From assembly GCF_024220175.1 (NCBI RefSeq), contig NZ_CP098502.1, forward strand, positions 3,724,514 to 3,788,513: a stretch of 64,000 nt of DNA, written 5' to 3'. Below are positions 35,716 through 44,669 of the stretch, piece by piece. The notes beneath the pieces were generated by a model. The model was not told the origin of the DNA, did no database searches, and saw only the letters and a program-made list of their open reading frames with translations. Both the position numbers and the translations under genes were made by a program. This stretch comes from Paraconexibacter antarcticus. Lineage in GTDB: Bacteria; Actinomycetota; Thermoleophilia; Solirubrobacterales; Solirubrobacteraceae. The first letter of the stretch is position 1; the number at the start of each line of letters is the position of its first letter.

Positions 35716-36492
35716 CTAGGTGATGTGCGTGATCAGGGACGGTGCGATGAGCAGCGCGGCGCCGAGCGCGGCCAGCGCGCAAGCCGCGGCGAGCGCGAAC
35801 CGCTCGCCTGAGGGCAGGTTCTTCTCGGCGAAGATCAACACGGTGAAGACCACGAGCCACACGACGCTCATGCTGGCGGCGGCGACGAGAACCGCGAAGA
35901 GCGCCCAGCAGCAACCGATGCAGTAGGCGCCGTGGACGAAGCCCATCCGCATCGCCCCGGCGGGCCGGCGGGCGTCGCCGCCGAAGCGCAGGAACACGCC
36001 CATCGGGGAGCGGCAGTGGCGCAGGCAGGCCGACTTCACGGGACTGACCTGCCACACGGCGGCGGCCAGCAGCGTGGCGCCGGCGACGCGGCCCGCCCAG
36101 GCGGCCCCGTCGGCCAAAGGCATCTCGAGCGCGCGCCACGCGACAAAGGCGGGGAGCGCCAGTGTCGTCCACAGCACGAGGTACCCGGCGACGAACAAGG
36201 GGGCCGGTGCGACGGTCCCGCGTGCAGCGGCCAGCCCGTAGAGCTTCACGACCGGCAGCACAGCCGGCAGCATCATCGCCGCCATCATCGCCAGCCACGC
36301 CACGACGAACGCGCCGAGCGACATCGGACCGGCCATCGCGTCCATCCCGCCGCCGGACATGTCGCCGGCGACCTTGACCGACCACCACCACCCGACCGCG
36401 GCCAGCGCGAGCAGGACCATGGGAACCGTCCGCCGCGCGACGCCGTCGCGGATCGCGGGACTGGGTGAGACCTGGACTCCAGCGTCGGGCAT
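35716..36492 (-). CDS. DUF2182 predicted metal-binding membrane protein
   Basis: A 258-residue protein with about seven membrane helices, starting MPDAGVQVSPSPAIRDG. Hallmarks are a Met/Ala-rich second helix (LAMMAAMMLPAVLPVV), SPVKSACLRHCRSPMGVFLRF, and GFVHGAYCIGCCWALFAVL with paired Cys. Met, Cys and His in membrane helices suggest copper or another soft metal, as the family name implies. It is the first gene of a two-gene unit with DUF1326. Role unproven. Confidence 0.85.
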   Translation of the reverse strand: MPDAGVQVSPSPAIRDGVARRTVPMVLLALAAVGWWWSVKVAGDMSGGGMDAMAGPMSLGAFVVAWLAMMAAMMLPAVLPVVKLYGLAAARGTVAPAPLFVAGYLVLWTTLALPAFVAWRALEMPLADGAAWAGRVAGATLLAAAVWQVSPVKSACLRHCRSPMGVFLRFGGDARRPAGAMRMGFVHGAYCIGCCWALFAVLVAAASMSVVWLVVFTVLIFAEKNLPSGERFALAAACALAALGAALLIAPSLITHIT

Positions 36493-36910
36493 GCGCTGAC
36501 TCCTCGCGTTGTCGGCACTAGCATGCCATTTTCTGGCTTATCGATCAAGCGCCAGGGGCACATCAACACCTCCCGAGTCACACGTGGAAACCGAACGCGC
36601 TCGTCAGGGACGGGACCTGCACAAGGCACGCCGGCGGATCAAGCGGTTCGCCGTCCCGAATCGATGGGGATGGACGGCCGGCTGCAGGTGGCCGCGCTAT
36701 TCCGGGAGGGGGCTCGGCGAGGCGACGGAGACCACCCGAATGCCCGGACCCGGGCAGCGCCCAGCCTGCTCGGCAAGGCGCTGCTGGCCGAGGACCACGG
36801 AGCTGGATGCCCGTCGTCTCGCATGGTCGCGCCGGCAAGCGCCCGCCGCACTGCCAATGAGTGGCTGCCCGCCGGACAGGCAGGGACCGACGGTGAGCGC
36901 AGCTGTGTGG
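36493..36910. other. Intergenic stretch, no gene supported
   Basis: 418 bases between the STAS gene end and the DUF2182 start. Open frames here lack recognisable protein features. An AT-richer part at about 36520-36550 may hold the promoter of the DUF2182 unit, but no convincing -35/-10 pair was assigned. Confidence 0.4.
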
Positions 36911-37288
36911 TCAGTCTCCGTCGGCCGGCCGGTACGGGCCTCCGACGGCCTGCTGAATCAGCTTCCGAGCCTCCTCGACCGACCCGACGACGCGCAGGGT
37001 CTGGGTGAGGGCGGTGAGCTCGAGCAGACGCAGGACCGGGCCCGAGCGGCACACGACGACGAAGTGCCGTCCTCCGGCGACGCGGCGGCGGGCGGCGTTC
37101 AGCAGGATGGACAAACCGGTCGAGTCGGCGAACTCGACCTCCCGCAGGTCGACGATGAGGTGCGTGTCGGCCTCGGTCGGATCCTGGGCCAGCGATGACT
37201 TGAGCCTAGGGCCTCCGGCGATGTCCAGCGGCCCGGTGGCCGTCACCACGCGGATCGACAGCTCGGGGCCACCGGCCGTCGTCATCAC
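36911..37288 (-). CDS. STAS-domain anti-sigma-factor antagonist (RsbV-like)
   Basis: A 125-residue STAS protein starting MMTTAGGPELSIRV. Conserved blocks are GPLDIAGGPRLKSSL and LIVDLREVEFADSTGLSILLNAARR, with the phosphoacceptor Ser in DSTG. Its start codons overlap the stop of the phosphatase gene. The phosphatase next to it would dephosphorylate this Ser and activate it, the standard RsbP/RsbV relation. No anti-sigma kinase or sigma factor gene is nearby. Confidence 0.85.
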   Translation of the reverse strand: MMTTAGGPELSIRVVTATGPLDIAGGPRLKSSLAQDPTEADTHLIVDLREVEFADSTGLSILLNAARRRVAGGRHFVVVCRSGPVLRLLELTALTQTLRVVGSVEEARKLIQQAVGGPYRPADGD

Positions 37289-38442
37289 AGCTCCCGCCCG
37301 GGTGGAGTGGATAGGCCCCCGTCCAGGCCGTACCTCATCGCCAGCAGGCAGACGTCGTCGGCGTCGTCGTCTCCGGCCATCCGGTCGGAGGTAGCCTGGG
37401 TGAAGCGCGCGAGGTCGAGGTCGCGGAGATCGTGCGCAGCCGAGCCGAGGCGCGCGAGCCCGGTGTCGAGCGGCTCACCCCGCCGCTCGATGAGTCCATC
37501 CGAGAAGAACAGGACCGTCGTTCCGCGGGCCAGCGACCAGTGACCCTCGCTCCGGCGCCGCACGCCCCTGGCCGCGTCGAGCGGCGGGCTGCGACCGGCC
37601 CAGAGCAAGACCGGATCCCCGTCCGGCGGCAGCACCATCGGCGGAGGGTGGCCCGCGCACGCATACGTGAACTCACCGCTGGGCAGCACCAGCTGCCCGT
37701 AGGCGACGGTGCAGTACCGGCCCACGTCGTGCCGGCGCGCGTACCGCTCCACCCCGTCGAGGACCGCCGCGGGGCCGCTCGCGTCCGCGGCGATCGCCCG
37801 GACGGCGCTTCGCAGCTGGCCCATCGCCGCCGCCGCTGGGATGCCCCGTCCCACGACGTCGCCGACGACCAAGGCCAGGGAGCGACCTTCCTCGAGCCAG
37901 AAAGCGTCATACCAGTCCCCGCCGACCGCCAGGCCCGTCACCGCTGGCCGGTAAACGATGTCGACCTGGACGTCCGCCGCGGCGGGAAGCGCGCCGGCGA
38001 GCAGACCTGCCTGTAGCTCGCGGGCGATGCCCTCCTCGCGTGTCCGCGACCGCATGAGCTCCTCCTCGTACCGGCGGCGGTCCGTCGCGTCGAAGACCAC
38101 CGTCCGCATCCGCGGGTCGTCGAGGCCAGGGCTGATCGTCGCGTTGACGAGCGTCGACATCCTCGACCCGTCGGCCCGGACGACGTCCAGCGCGATCTCG
38201 CTCACGCGCCCGTGCATCTGCAGCAGCGGCGCGAAGTGCGTCTCGTAGTAGATGCGAGCGCCTTGGCTGAGGAGCTCTTGGAACCGGCGGCCGACCAGCT
38301 CGGGTTGCGCGTACCCCGTCCAGGTCTGGAACGTGCGGTTCGCCCGGACGATGCGACCATCCAGATCACTGGTGAGGTACCCGCACGGAGCTTCCTCGAA
38401 GAGATCCTCGAGCTGTCGCTCAGGCGCGCGCGGCCCGTTCAC
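37285..38442 (-). CDS. PAS-domain PP2C phosphatase (RsbP/RsbU-like)
   Basis: A 385-residue protein starting MNGPRAPERQLEDLFEEAP. Residues about 10-125 form a PAS sensor (GYLTSDLDGRIVRANRTFQTWTGY; VVFDATDRRRYEEEL). A short coiled coil leads into a SpoIIE-type PP2C domain with VGGDWYDAF and LALVVGDVVGRG (metal-binding Asp residues), then CAGHPPPMVL and FFSDGLIERR. B. subtilis RsbP has this same PAS-PP2C layout, and its partner RsbQ is encoded just upstream here. It would relay energy or redox stress to the STAS protein. Confidence 0.87.
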   Translation of the reverse strand: MNGPRAPERQLEDLFEEAPCGYLTSDLDGRIVRANRTFQTWTGYAQPELVGRRFQELLSQGARIYYETHFAPLLQMHGRVSEIALDVVRADGSRMSTLVNATISPGLDDPRMRTVVFDATDRRRYEEELMRSRTREEGIARELQAGLLAGALPAAADVQVDIVYRPAVTGLAVGGDWYDAFWLEEGRSLALVVGDVVGRGIPAAAAMGQLRSAVRAIAADASGPAAVLDGVERYARRHDVGRYCTVAYGQLVLPSGEFTYACAGHPPPMVLPPDGDPVLLWAGRSPPLDAARGVRRRSEGHWSLARGTTVLFFSDGLIERRGEPLDTGLARLGSAAHDLRDLDLARFTQATSDRMAGDDDADDVCLLAMRYGLDGGLSTPPGREL

Positions 38443-39245
38443 CGCTCAAGCCACTCCCAGATCGCGGCGTTGACCTCGTCGGGAGCGCTCACGTTCGGGC
38501 AGTGCCCGGTCGCCTCGAGCAGGACGAGCTCACCTCCAGCCAGGGCGTCGGAGACGAACTTCCCGACGTTTGTCGGTGCGATCACGTCTTCGCGGCACTG
38601 GAGCACGAGACTCGGGATGGTCACCCGCTGCAGGTCTGCGCGGTTGTCCGAGAGGAACGTCAGCCGGGCGAAGTGGCGTGCGATCGCGGGATCGGCACGG
38701 CAGAAGCTCTCGGTGAGCTCATTCCGCAGCGCCTCGGGCTGATCGGATCCCATGATCGCCGGTGCCATGACGCTCGACCATCCGAGGTAGTTACTCTCCA
38801 TCGCCCGCAGCATGTCCTCGATGTCCGGCCGGGTGAAGCCGCCCTCGTAGTCGACGTCGTCCAGGTACCGAGCCGAAGGTCCGACGAGGACGAGACGCGC
38901 AATGCGGTCCGAGCGGGCGGCGGCGAGCACCCCGATCATCGCGCTGACGGAGTGCCCCACGAAGATGACATCGCGAAGATCGAGTTCCTCGCAGATCGCG
39001 ATGACGTCGTCCGCGTACCCCTCGAGCGACGAGTAGCGGTCCGGATCAAACGCACGGACATCCGAGCCACCCGCGCCGACGTGGTCGAACAGCACGAGGC
39101 GGTAACGCTCCTCGAACGCGGGCCAGACCCGGCGCCACATCTGCTGATCGCAGCCGAACCCGTGCGCCAGCAGCATCGGTCGACCGTCAGGTCGGCCGCG
39201 AACGTGCACGTTGTTGCGATGAGTGGCGCTCACCGGACAGGACAA
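38439..39245 (-). CDS. Alpha/beta hydrolase, RsbQ-like
   Basis: A 268-residue hydrolase starting MSCPVSATHRNNVHVRG. It has HGFGCDQQMWRRVWP (oxyanion region), the nucleophile elbow GHSVSAMIG, an Asp in QCREDVIAP, and the catalytic His in EATGHCPNVS. HGFGCDQ and GHSVSAMI are characteristic of RsbQ and the related strigolactone/karrikin receptor group. RsbQ supplies a signal to the PAS domain of RsbP. The ATGA overlap with the PAS-PP2C gene fits that pairing well. Confidence 0.85.
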   Translation of the reverse strand: MSCPVSATHRNNVHVRGRPDGRPMLLAHGFGCDQQMWRRVWPAFEERYRLVLFDHVGAGGSDVRAFDPDRYSSLEGYADDVIAICEELDLRDVIFVGHSVSAMIGVLAAARSDRIARLVLVGPSARYLDDVDYEGGFTRPDIEDMLRAMESNYLGWSSVMAPAIMGSDQPEALRNELTESFCRADPAIARHFARLTFLSDNRADLQRVTIPSLVLQCREDVIAPTNVGKFVSDALAGGELVLLEATGHCPNVSAPDEVNAAIWEWLER

Positions 39246-39333
39246 CGTGGCACGAACACACTCACCACCCTAGAGCAAACAGGAAGGGGCGAACGCGGCT
39301 GCGGCTCGGGGCGCAGCGTGAGGACGCTTCGGC

Positions 39334-40290
39334 TTACGCCTCCGTCGTCGGTCCGACGTCGGGCATGAGGTCGATGGCGGCCCGCGCCGCCTCGGCGAAC
39401 GGGGTCGGCGTCACGGCGAACACCGTCGCCAGGGCGTTCGACCGGGTCGTGAGGTCCCCGTGCATGCCCGCCATGAGGGGTTCGAGGAGTTCGGAGTCCT
39501 CCCCGGTGATGAGCGCGGCGGCGACGCCCTCGAGCTTGGCGTTGCTGAACGGGAGCGCGAACGACCGGTGGCGCCTGCCCATGATCCCGGCGATGATCTC
39601 GGTCATCTCCTGGAAGCTGAGCGTGTCGGGCCCGGCGATGTCATATGTGCCCGGCTCGACCGTCTGGGCGGTGACGAGGGCGGCCACGACATCGGCGACG
39701 GCGATCGGCTGCGTCCGGCGGTCGCGCCAGGTGGGCATCGCCAGGACCGGCAGCCGGTCGACGATGCGCGCCAGCGTCCCGAACGACGCGCTGCGCGCAC
39801 CGACGATCATCGACGCCCGCAGCGCGACGAACTCGGGGCCGGCGGTCGAGAGCACATCCTCGACCTCACGACGGGACACCAGGTGCTCGCTCGAGTTATC
39901 GTCGCCTCCGGCGATGCCGCCGAGATACGTGGTGCGCCTGACCCCGCACTCCCGCGCGACGTCCGTGTAGGTCTGGGCCGCAAGACGGTCCCGCTCGACG
40001 TAGGACGTGTCGCCGCCCGGCTCCATCGAGTGGACGAGGTAGTACACCGCGTCGGTCCCGGTAAGCGCGCTGCGCAGGGAGTCGACCTCCGTCAGGTCGC
40101 CGACATGCACGCTCGCAGAGCCCGCGTCGCCGAGGCGCCCGGCGTCGCGCACAAAGCAGCGAAGCTGACCCGAACGCTGCAGCTCGGGCATCAACTCGCT
40201 CCCCACGAATCCCGAGGCCCCGGTCAGCAGGATCGTCGCCGTACGCGAGGAGGATGCGCAGGACGGAAGCGGCGGCGGTGCAGAGGGCAT
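39334..40290 (-). CDS. NAD(P)-binding atypical SDR (NmrA/YwnB-like)
   Basis: A 318-residue protein; start ATG 40290 (MPSAPPPLPS) is tentative because no ribosome site decides it. The Rossmann loop is ILLTGASGFVGSELMPEL. Next come VYYLVHSMEPGGD, LGGIAGGDDNSSEHLVSR and RASMIVGARSASFGTL, as in extended or atypical SDRs related to NAD(P)H-binding DUF2867-like proteins. The YxxxK pair is absent, so it may be a sensor or reductase. Downstream gene RsbQ is 88 bases away, so co-transcription is possible but not coupled. Confidence 0.78.
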   Translation of the reverse strand: MPSAPPPLPSCASSSRTATILLTGASGFVGSELMPELQRSGQLRCFVRDAGRLGDAGSASVHVGDLTEVDSLRSALTGTDAVYYLVHSMEPGGDTSYVERDRLAAQTYTDVARECGVRRTTYLGGIAGGDDNSSEHLVSRREVEDVLSTAGPEFVALRASMIVGARSASFGTLARIVDRLPVLAMPTWRDRRTQPIAVADVVAALVTAQTVEPGTYDIAGPDTLSFQEMTEIIAGIMGRRHRSFALPFSNAKLEGVAAALITGEDSELLEPLMAGMHGDLTTRSNALATVFAVTPTPFAEAARAAIDLMPDVGPTTEA

Positions 40291-40773
40291 CCCGTCGTGG
40301 TACCCGGCGCACCCGGTTCGCATCCGGGCCGAGCGGGTCGCGACGAAATACGGGGACAAGGCGCCCTGCCCAACCCGCGGACCTTCCACGACGAACGATC
40401 GCAAGCGGACCGACTTCCGCAGACGCCTACCCAGGTCGCGGTGGCAGCCCGTGGCAGTCGACGACCTGCTGGCTAAACCCGGCGAGGTGAAGTCGGTAAG
40501 TTGTGGTGTAGCTCGCTCCGCGGCCCGGTGATGGTTCCGGCCACCGTGGTGCTCATCATCGTCGGGTCTTGTCTAAGGATCCGAAGGGAGTCACACCACG
40601 ATGGCCGGATGTCCCGCGTCCAGATCTTCCGCACAGTCATTAGTTGGGGCTCGGCGGTGGGGCGAGGCCGAGCGGTGACGCAGGTCGTGACGTGAGCCCG
40701 TAGGGCGAGCGGCGCGATCTGCGTCACCGCTCGCGTGCGGCCCGCGCCGGCCCCCGCCCAAGGAGATCCGATC
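40291..40773. other. Intergenic stretch with a large hairpin before an IS
   Basis: 483 bases without a supported gene. The left end of the next IS probably falls near 40567-40590, where AAGGATCCG resembles the complement of the right end (AAGGAATCCG). The hairpin at 40669-40733 lies inside the element. Confidence 0.4.
40669..40733. repeat. 19-base inverted repeat before the transposase
   Basis: CGAGCGGTGACGCAGGTCG (40669-40687) and its near-complement (40715-40733) pair with one mismatch around a 27-base loop. They lie 41 bases upstream of the orfA start, so the structure may regulate transposase expression by forming an mRNA hairpin. Confidence 0.6.
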
Positions 40774-41085
40774 GTGGCCAGACCGCCGAAGCACCCTGTC
40801 GATGTGAAGCTGAAGATCGTGTTGTCCGTCCTCTCGGGCGAGAGCACGCAGGCCGAGGCCGCGCGCCGGCACGGGGTGTCGGAGACGTCGATCGGCAAGT
40901 GGAAGGACCAGTTCGTGCTCGGCGGCCGCAGCGGCCTTGAGCACGGCCCGACCGCCGGGAAGCCGACCGGCCGCGAGGCTCGCCTTGAGGAGCAGGTCGA
41001 CGACCTGACCCGTGCCCTCGGCGAGGCTCACGTGGAGCTGCGGGCGATCAAGCGCGGCGGCGCCGCCGGGATGGGGTTTCGCTGA
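40774..41085 (+). CDS. IS transposase OrfA (helix-turn-helix)
   Basis: A 103-residue protein from GTG 40774 after AAGGAG. The HTH is VKLKIVLSVLSGESTQAEAARRHGVSETSIGKWKDQF, followed by a coiled coil (ARLEEQVDDLTRALGEAHVELRAIK). This is the typical DNA-binding subunit of an IS3-like element. It overlaps OrfB, which is read in the +1 frame relative to it. Confidence 0.78.
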   Translation: MARPPKHPVDVKLKIVLSVLSGESTQAEAARRHGVSETSIGKWKDQFVLGGRSGLEHGPTAGKPTGREARLEEQVDDLTRALGEAHVELRAIKRGGAAGMGFR

Positions 41086-42054
41086 GCTCGAGCAGCTCCG
41101 CCTCGATCATGGACTGACGATCGCCGGGTTCTGCCGGGCGGTCGGGCTGCCCGAGCGCACGTACTACGACCGCCGTTCCCGCCATCACGCCGGACACACG
41201 GTGCGGGGTCCGTGGCCGACCCCGGCCCGCGACGGGATCCGCGCGGTGATCACCGAGCTCGCGTTGAAGTACCCGATGTGGGGGCACCGCAAGATCGCCT
41301 GGCTTGCCGAGCACGAGCACGGCCTCCTGGTCGCCGAAGCGACGTGTTTGCGGATCCTCCGCGAGGCCGGCCTGGTGTTGCCGATCGACTACGCCCGCGA
41401 GCGCCACGACCTCGCCGGCGCTCGCCGCGAGGCGTTCCTCGATCCGCCGACGCGCCGCAACCGGGTCTGGCAGATGGACTTCTTCGAGCTCGAAACGGCG
41501 GGCGGCGGCACCTGGCGCTCCGGCGACGTGGTCGACTACTGGGTCAAGCTCGTGCTCGCCGGGCCGGTCATTACAACCCAGACACACCGCGACGCGATCG
41601 CCTCCGTCCTCGCCGCGATCGAACAGGCCGAGACCCTCCTCGGCCGGCCGCTGCTGCAAGACCTCACCGACCCGCTCACGGGCGAGCTCACGCCGATCTA
41701 CCTCGTCTCCGACAACGGCCCGTGCTTCAAGGCCGCCGCGTTCACGAGGTTCATCGCCTCCCGGCAGGAGGTGACGCACATCCGCACCCGCAAGAAGAGC
41801 CCGCAGACCAACGGCGTGATCGAGCGCTACCACGGCGCGATCAAGATCGAACAGCTCTGCGCGAACTCCCGGCCGACGGCACCGAGATGACCCGGATGGT
41901 CGACGACTTCCGCCAGCTCTACAACGAGGTACGGCCACACGAGGCGCTCGGCGGCGAACGGCCACTCGACCGCTACCTCGCCGACCCCGCGATCACGCCG
42001 TCAGACCCGAAGCCCGTCACACTCCCAACGCGCCAAACCATGCGGATTCCTTGA
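41012..42054 (+). pseudogene. IS transposase OrfB with a frameshift
   Basis: Frame 1 (to 41890) has an HTH_21 part (KYPMWGHRKIAWLAEHEHG) and the rve core: VWQMDFFELET (D), YLVSDNGPCFKAAAF (D) and QTNGVIERYHGAIK (E). It then ends in an abnormal SRPTAPR. The expected tail DGTEMTRMVDDFRQLYNEVRPHEALGG with RPLDRYL continues in another frame up to 42054. The shift falls at about 41860-41885. Either the copy is dead or an indel is a sequencing error. Confidence 0.75.
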
Positions 42055-42382
42055 CGCGGGATACTCCGGCGCTGACCTCCGGGACGCTCACGGTGAGTGG
42101 GCATTCACGTGACGGCCTCGACGATGAGTAGTGCTGTCGAGCTGGAGGTACGACGGTTCCCCTCGCGTGCCAGCGAGCGCCCGATCCAAAGTGCTGGTTT
42201 GCGCGGCGAGCGGCACGGCGCTGCATTCCCTCCGACGTCGACGCTCGGCGCTCGGCGCTTGGATTTACGCGTAGCCAGACGTCTGCCCGCCGCCACGACC
42301 GGAAGCCACCGAGGTGACCTCAGCGATAACGCAGGGCCAGCGCTGGCCAGCAGAGCCTTCGGGTTCTCGCCGTGCGGGTCGC
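42055..42382. other. Intergenic stretch, no gene supported
   Basis: Short frames only. The AGGAATCC-type end of the IS lies at its left. The imperfect island repeat begins at its right edge. Confidence 0.4.
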
Positions 42383-42493
42383 GAACAAGACCAATTGAGA
42401 CCTCAACCGCGCTGCGAACCAGGTCGCAATCCACGAAGTCACCTGCCCGCGACGGGCCACAAAGATGCTGATTTGCAGGGCTTCTTTAAGCAC

Positions 42494-42520
42494 GAAACCC
42501 CCCTGGCGAGAGGGGGCTTC
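42494..42520 (-). terminator. tRNA terminator hairpin, copy 1
   Basis: On the minus strand GAAGCCCCC and GGGGGGTTTC pair around TCTCGCCA, five bases after the tRNA end, followed by TTTCG. A normal intrinsic terminator carried along with the tRNA fragment. Confidence 0.75.
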
Positions 42521-42524
42521 GAAG

Positions 42525-42566
42525 TAGCGGGGGCAGGATTCGAACCTGCGACCTTCGGGTTATGAG
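42525..42566 (-). pseudogene. tRNA(CAU) 3' half, attachment site copy 1
   Basis: On the minus strand it reads CTCATAA (anticodon loop, CAU), CCCGA, a variable loop, the T-arm GCAGG-TTCGAAT-CCTGC, then CCCCGCT and discriminator A. The 5' half is missing: bases before the anticodon loop cannot pair with CCCGA. The identical 42 bases recur at 49745-49786. The break inside the anticodon loop is a usual crossover point for tyrosine integrases, and the integrase gene begins 220 bases away. Confidence 0.88.
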
Positions 42567-42785
42567 CGCGACCTTTGCCGGTCTGCTCAGGCTTGTGGGC
42601 AGCGTTTGAGCTGTTGTCGGGTGGTCTCCGACCCGGAGGTGTTCCCTCATGAAGAGACCCAGAATGAGCAGTCGGCCCGAAGTTGGGCCTGGGGTGTTTC
42701 CGATCTCGCACGACAAGATGTGCATGACCTTTTCCATGCACGCGAGCACGCTGACCCGGACCGCTGGCCCGAAGCGGGTGATCTC

Positions 42786-44027
42786 ATGAGCGCCGAGAGG
42801 CCGCGCAGGTCGTACGGGACCGGCAGCCTGGAGATCCGCACCGACAAGCATGGACGTGAGGTGTACTACGGCCGCCTCTACGCCGGGCACCGTCAGGTCC
42901 GTCGCAAGCTCGGCCTCAAGCGCCAGGCCGGGCAGGCGACCGGGCTGACCAAACCGGCCGCCGAGCGTGCGCTGCAGAAGCTCATCGACGAGCAGATCCG
43001 CCTGGTGCCCGTGGCTGAGCGGGTGGACCTGAAGACCGCCGGCGAGCGCTACATCCTGCACCTGACGGAGGTGATGAAGCGCAAGCCGTCCACGACGCAG
43101 GACTACGAGATCATGCTGCGCAAGCACCTAGTCCCGTTCTTCGGCACCCGGTCGATGGACCGCATCGACACGCCCCTCGTCGCCGAGTACCTGGTGACCA
43201 AGCAGCGTGGTGGCCTGGCGTCCAAGACCGTCGGAAACCAGCTCACGTTCCTGCACGGCCTGTTCCGCCACGCGATGAAGAAGGGCTGGGTTTACGCAAA
43301 CCCCGTCGCCGCCGTGGACCGGCCTCGGGATCCGGACACGGACGCGGACATCCGCTTCCTCACCCATGAGGAAGTCGAAGCCCTGCTGCGCGCCGTCCCC
43401 GCCGAGGGTGACTTCGGCGGCGTTGACAGGCCGCTCTACCTGACCGCGATCACTACCGGCCTGCGGCAAGGTGAGCTCGTCGCCCTGCGCTGGCGCGACG
43501 TGGACTGGTCAGCCGGCGTCATCCGGGTCCGCGTCAGCTACTCGCGTGGTGAGTGGGGCACCCCGAAGTCACGGCGCTCCAGCCGCGCGGTGCCGATCAT
43601 CGACCGGACCGCCGCCGCCTTGGGCCAGCGCTACAAGCAGACGGTGTTCCGCCACGACGACGACCTCGTCTTCGGCCACCCCGTCCTGGGGTCCGTCCTG
43701 GATACCTCCAAGCTCCGCAAGCGCTTCAAGGGCACCCTTACCAGGGCCGGGGTCAGGCAGGTCCGCTTCCACGACCTGCGGCACACATTCGGCACCCAGG
43801 CAGCAGCGGCCGGCGTCCCCCTCCGCACCCTGCAGGAATGGATGGGGCACCGCGACTACAAGACCACGCTCATCTACGCCGACTACGCACCCCGCACCCA
43901 CGAGAAGGCGCTGATGGAACGTGCGTTCCAGCTGGATCCGCTGGACTTCCGACGGCACGAGACCTTCGGCCCGGCGCCGGATGACTCAGGATGGGAGCGT
44001 CCCGAGGACGGTGATGCCGAGCGCTGA
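42786..44027 (+). CDS. Tyrosine-type site-specific integrase
   Basis: A 413-residue recombinase from ATG 42786 (MSAERPRRSYGTGSLEIR). It has an N-terminal AP2-like arm-binding region (GRLYAGHRQVRRKLGLK), a SAM-like core-binding domain (SASK-like GGLASKTVGNQLTFLHGLFRHAM), and the catalytic domain. The Arg is in TTGLRQGEL near residue 226, HxxR in HDLRHTFG near 328, and the nucleophilic Tyr in TTLIYADYAP near 364. It lies next to the tRNA fragment at 42525-42566, the expected place for the integrase of an element that inserts in a tRNA 3' end. Probably functional. Confidence 0.92.
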   Translation: MSAERPRRSYGTGSLEIRTDKHGREVYYGRLYAGHRQVRRKLGLKRQAGQATGLTKPAAERALQKLIDEQIRLVPVAERVDLKTAGERYILHLTEVMKRKPSTTQDYEIMLRKHLVPFFGTRSMDRIDTPLVAEYLVTKQRGGLASKTVGNQLTFLHGLFRHAMKKGWVYANPVAAVDRPRDPDTDADIRFLTHEEVEALLRAVPAEGDFGGVDRPLYLTAITTGLRQGELVALRWRDVDWSAGVIRVRVSYSRGEWGTPKSRRSSRAVPIIDRTAAALGQRYKQTVFRHDDDLVFGHPVLGSVLDTSKLRKRFKGTLTRAGVRQVRFHDLRHTFGTQAAAAGVPLRTLQEWMGHRDYKTTLIYADYAPRTHEKALMERAFQLDPLDFRRHETFGPAPDDSGWERPEDGDAER

Positions 44028-44669
44028 GGCGGTGACGAGGAGATCGGGGAGGACGGCCGGTGAGAGCACGGGCTCGTCGAAGAGCACCGTAAACGCGCCA
44101 GCGGCGCGTTCCCAGAAGGCGCATGCGGGCTGCGAGGTGTGGCTGCTGGGAAAGCGGATCCCGTGAAGCGCTTGGAACTGCGGATGCTCATACCAGTGGC
44201 GTCCCCAGTCCTGGGTGACGTGCCGGTCTCCGTCCATCGTGACCGCCGCGAGCGTGCCGACCGCCGTCGCATCGGAGCCCATGAGGCTGAGGAGTTGCAG
44301 CTCGCGGTCAGCGCGGAGCACCGCCAGGCGGGCGGGGCCTGGGGTGATGAGCCAGTCATCGCCCCAGAACTCCGCCACGCAGCACCCGAACGCTTCAGCC
44401 GCGTAGAAGATGCCGCGGGAAGGGTCCTCGGCGGCCTGGGGGAACGGGCCGGGGCGCCGGTGGTGGTCAAACCGTGCCCGTGGCCCGTCGGTGCGAAAGG
44501 CCGTGGCGGACGGCGTGTAGCCGGCCGGCGGCGGGACGTAGATACGACGAAGCTCCGTCCCTGCCGCGACGGTGCGGACGACCCCACGCGGGTACCTCGT
44601 CGGAAGTGTCGGAGGCCCCGCCAGTCCGAGTGCGCCGGTCGGTCTGACGGTCCTGCGCGCCGGCGTCAC
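43986..44669 (-). CDS. RES-domain toxin
   Basis: A 227-residue protein starting at GTG 44669, directly after the antitoxin stop. RES features include RIYVPP, AFRTDGPRARFD, GIFYAAEAFGCCVAEF (the conserved Tyr and Glu) and FPSSHTSQPACAFWERAAG. RES toxins degrade NAD+ with an ADP-ribosyltransferase-like fold and stop growth when the partner is lost. Here the toxin follows its antitoxin, the usual xre-res order. Its 3' end overlaps the convergent integrase gene by 42 bases, an arrangement that may tie expression of the two. Confidence 0.85.
   Translation of the reverse strand: MTPARRTVRPTGALGLAGPPTLPTRYPRGVVRTVAAGTELRRIYVPPPAGYTPSATAFRTDGPRARFDHHRRPGPFPQAAEDPSRGIFYAAEAFGCCVAEFWGDDWLITPGPARLAVLRADRELQLLSLMGSDATAVGTLAAVTMDGDRHVTQDWGRHWYEHPQFQALHGIRFPSSHTSQPACAFWERAAGAFTVLFDEPVLSPAVLPDLLVTASALGITVLGTLPS

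Larger units (their letters stand above)
42383..42566 (-). repeat. Island-end direct repeat, copy 1
   Basis: 184 bases that recur at 49603-49786 with the same offset of 7,220 throughout. The outer block (GAACAAGACC, ATTGAGACCTCAACC) and the inner block (terminator plus tRNA half) are strongly conserved; the middle is diverged but alignable. Both copies end at the same base in the tRNA anticodon loop. Confidence 0.8.

Noticed and set aside
42525-42566. Complete tRNA gene at the island end
   Set aside because: Only the 3' half is present. The bases before the anticodon loop do not pair with the CCCGA strand, and no acceptor 5' strand is found.
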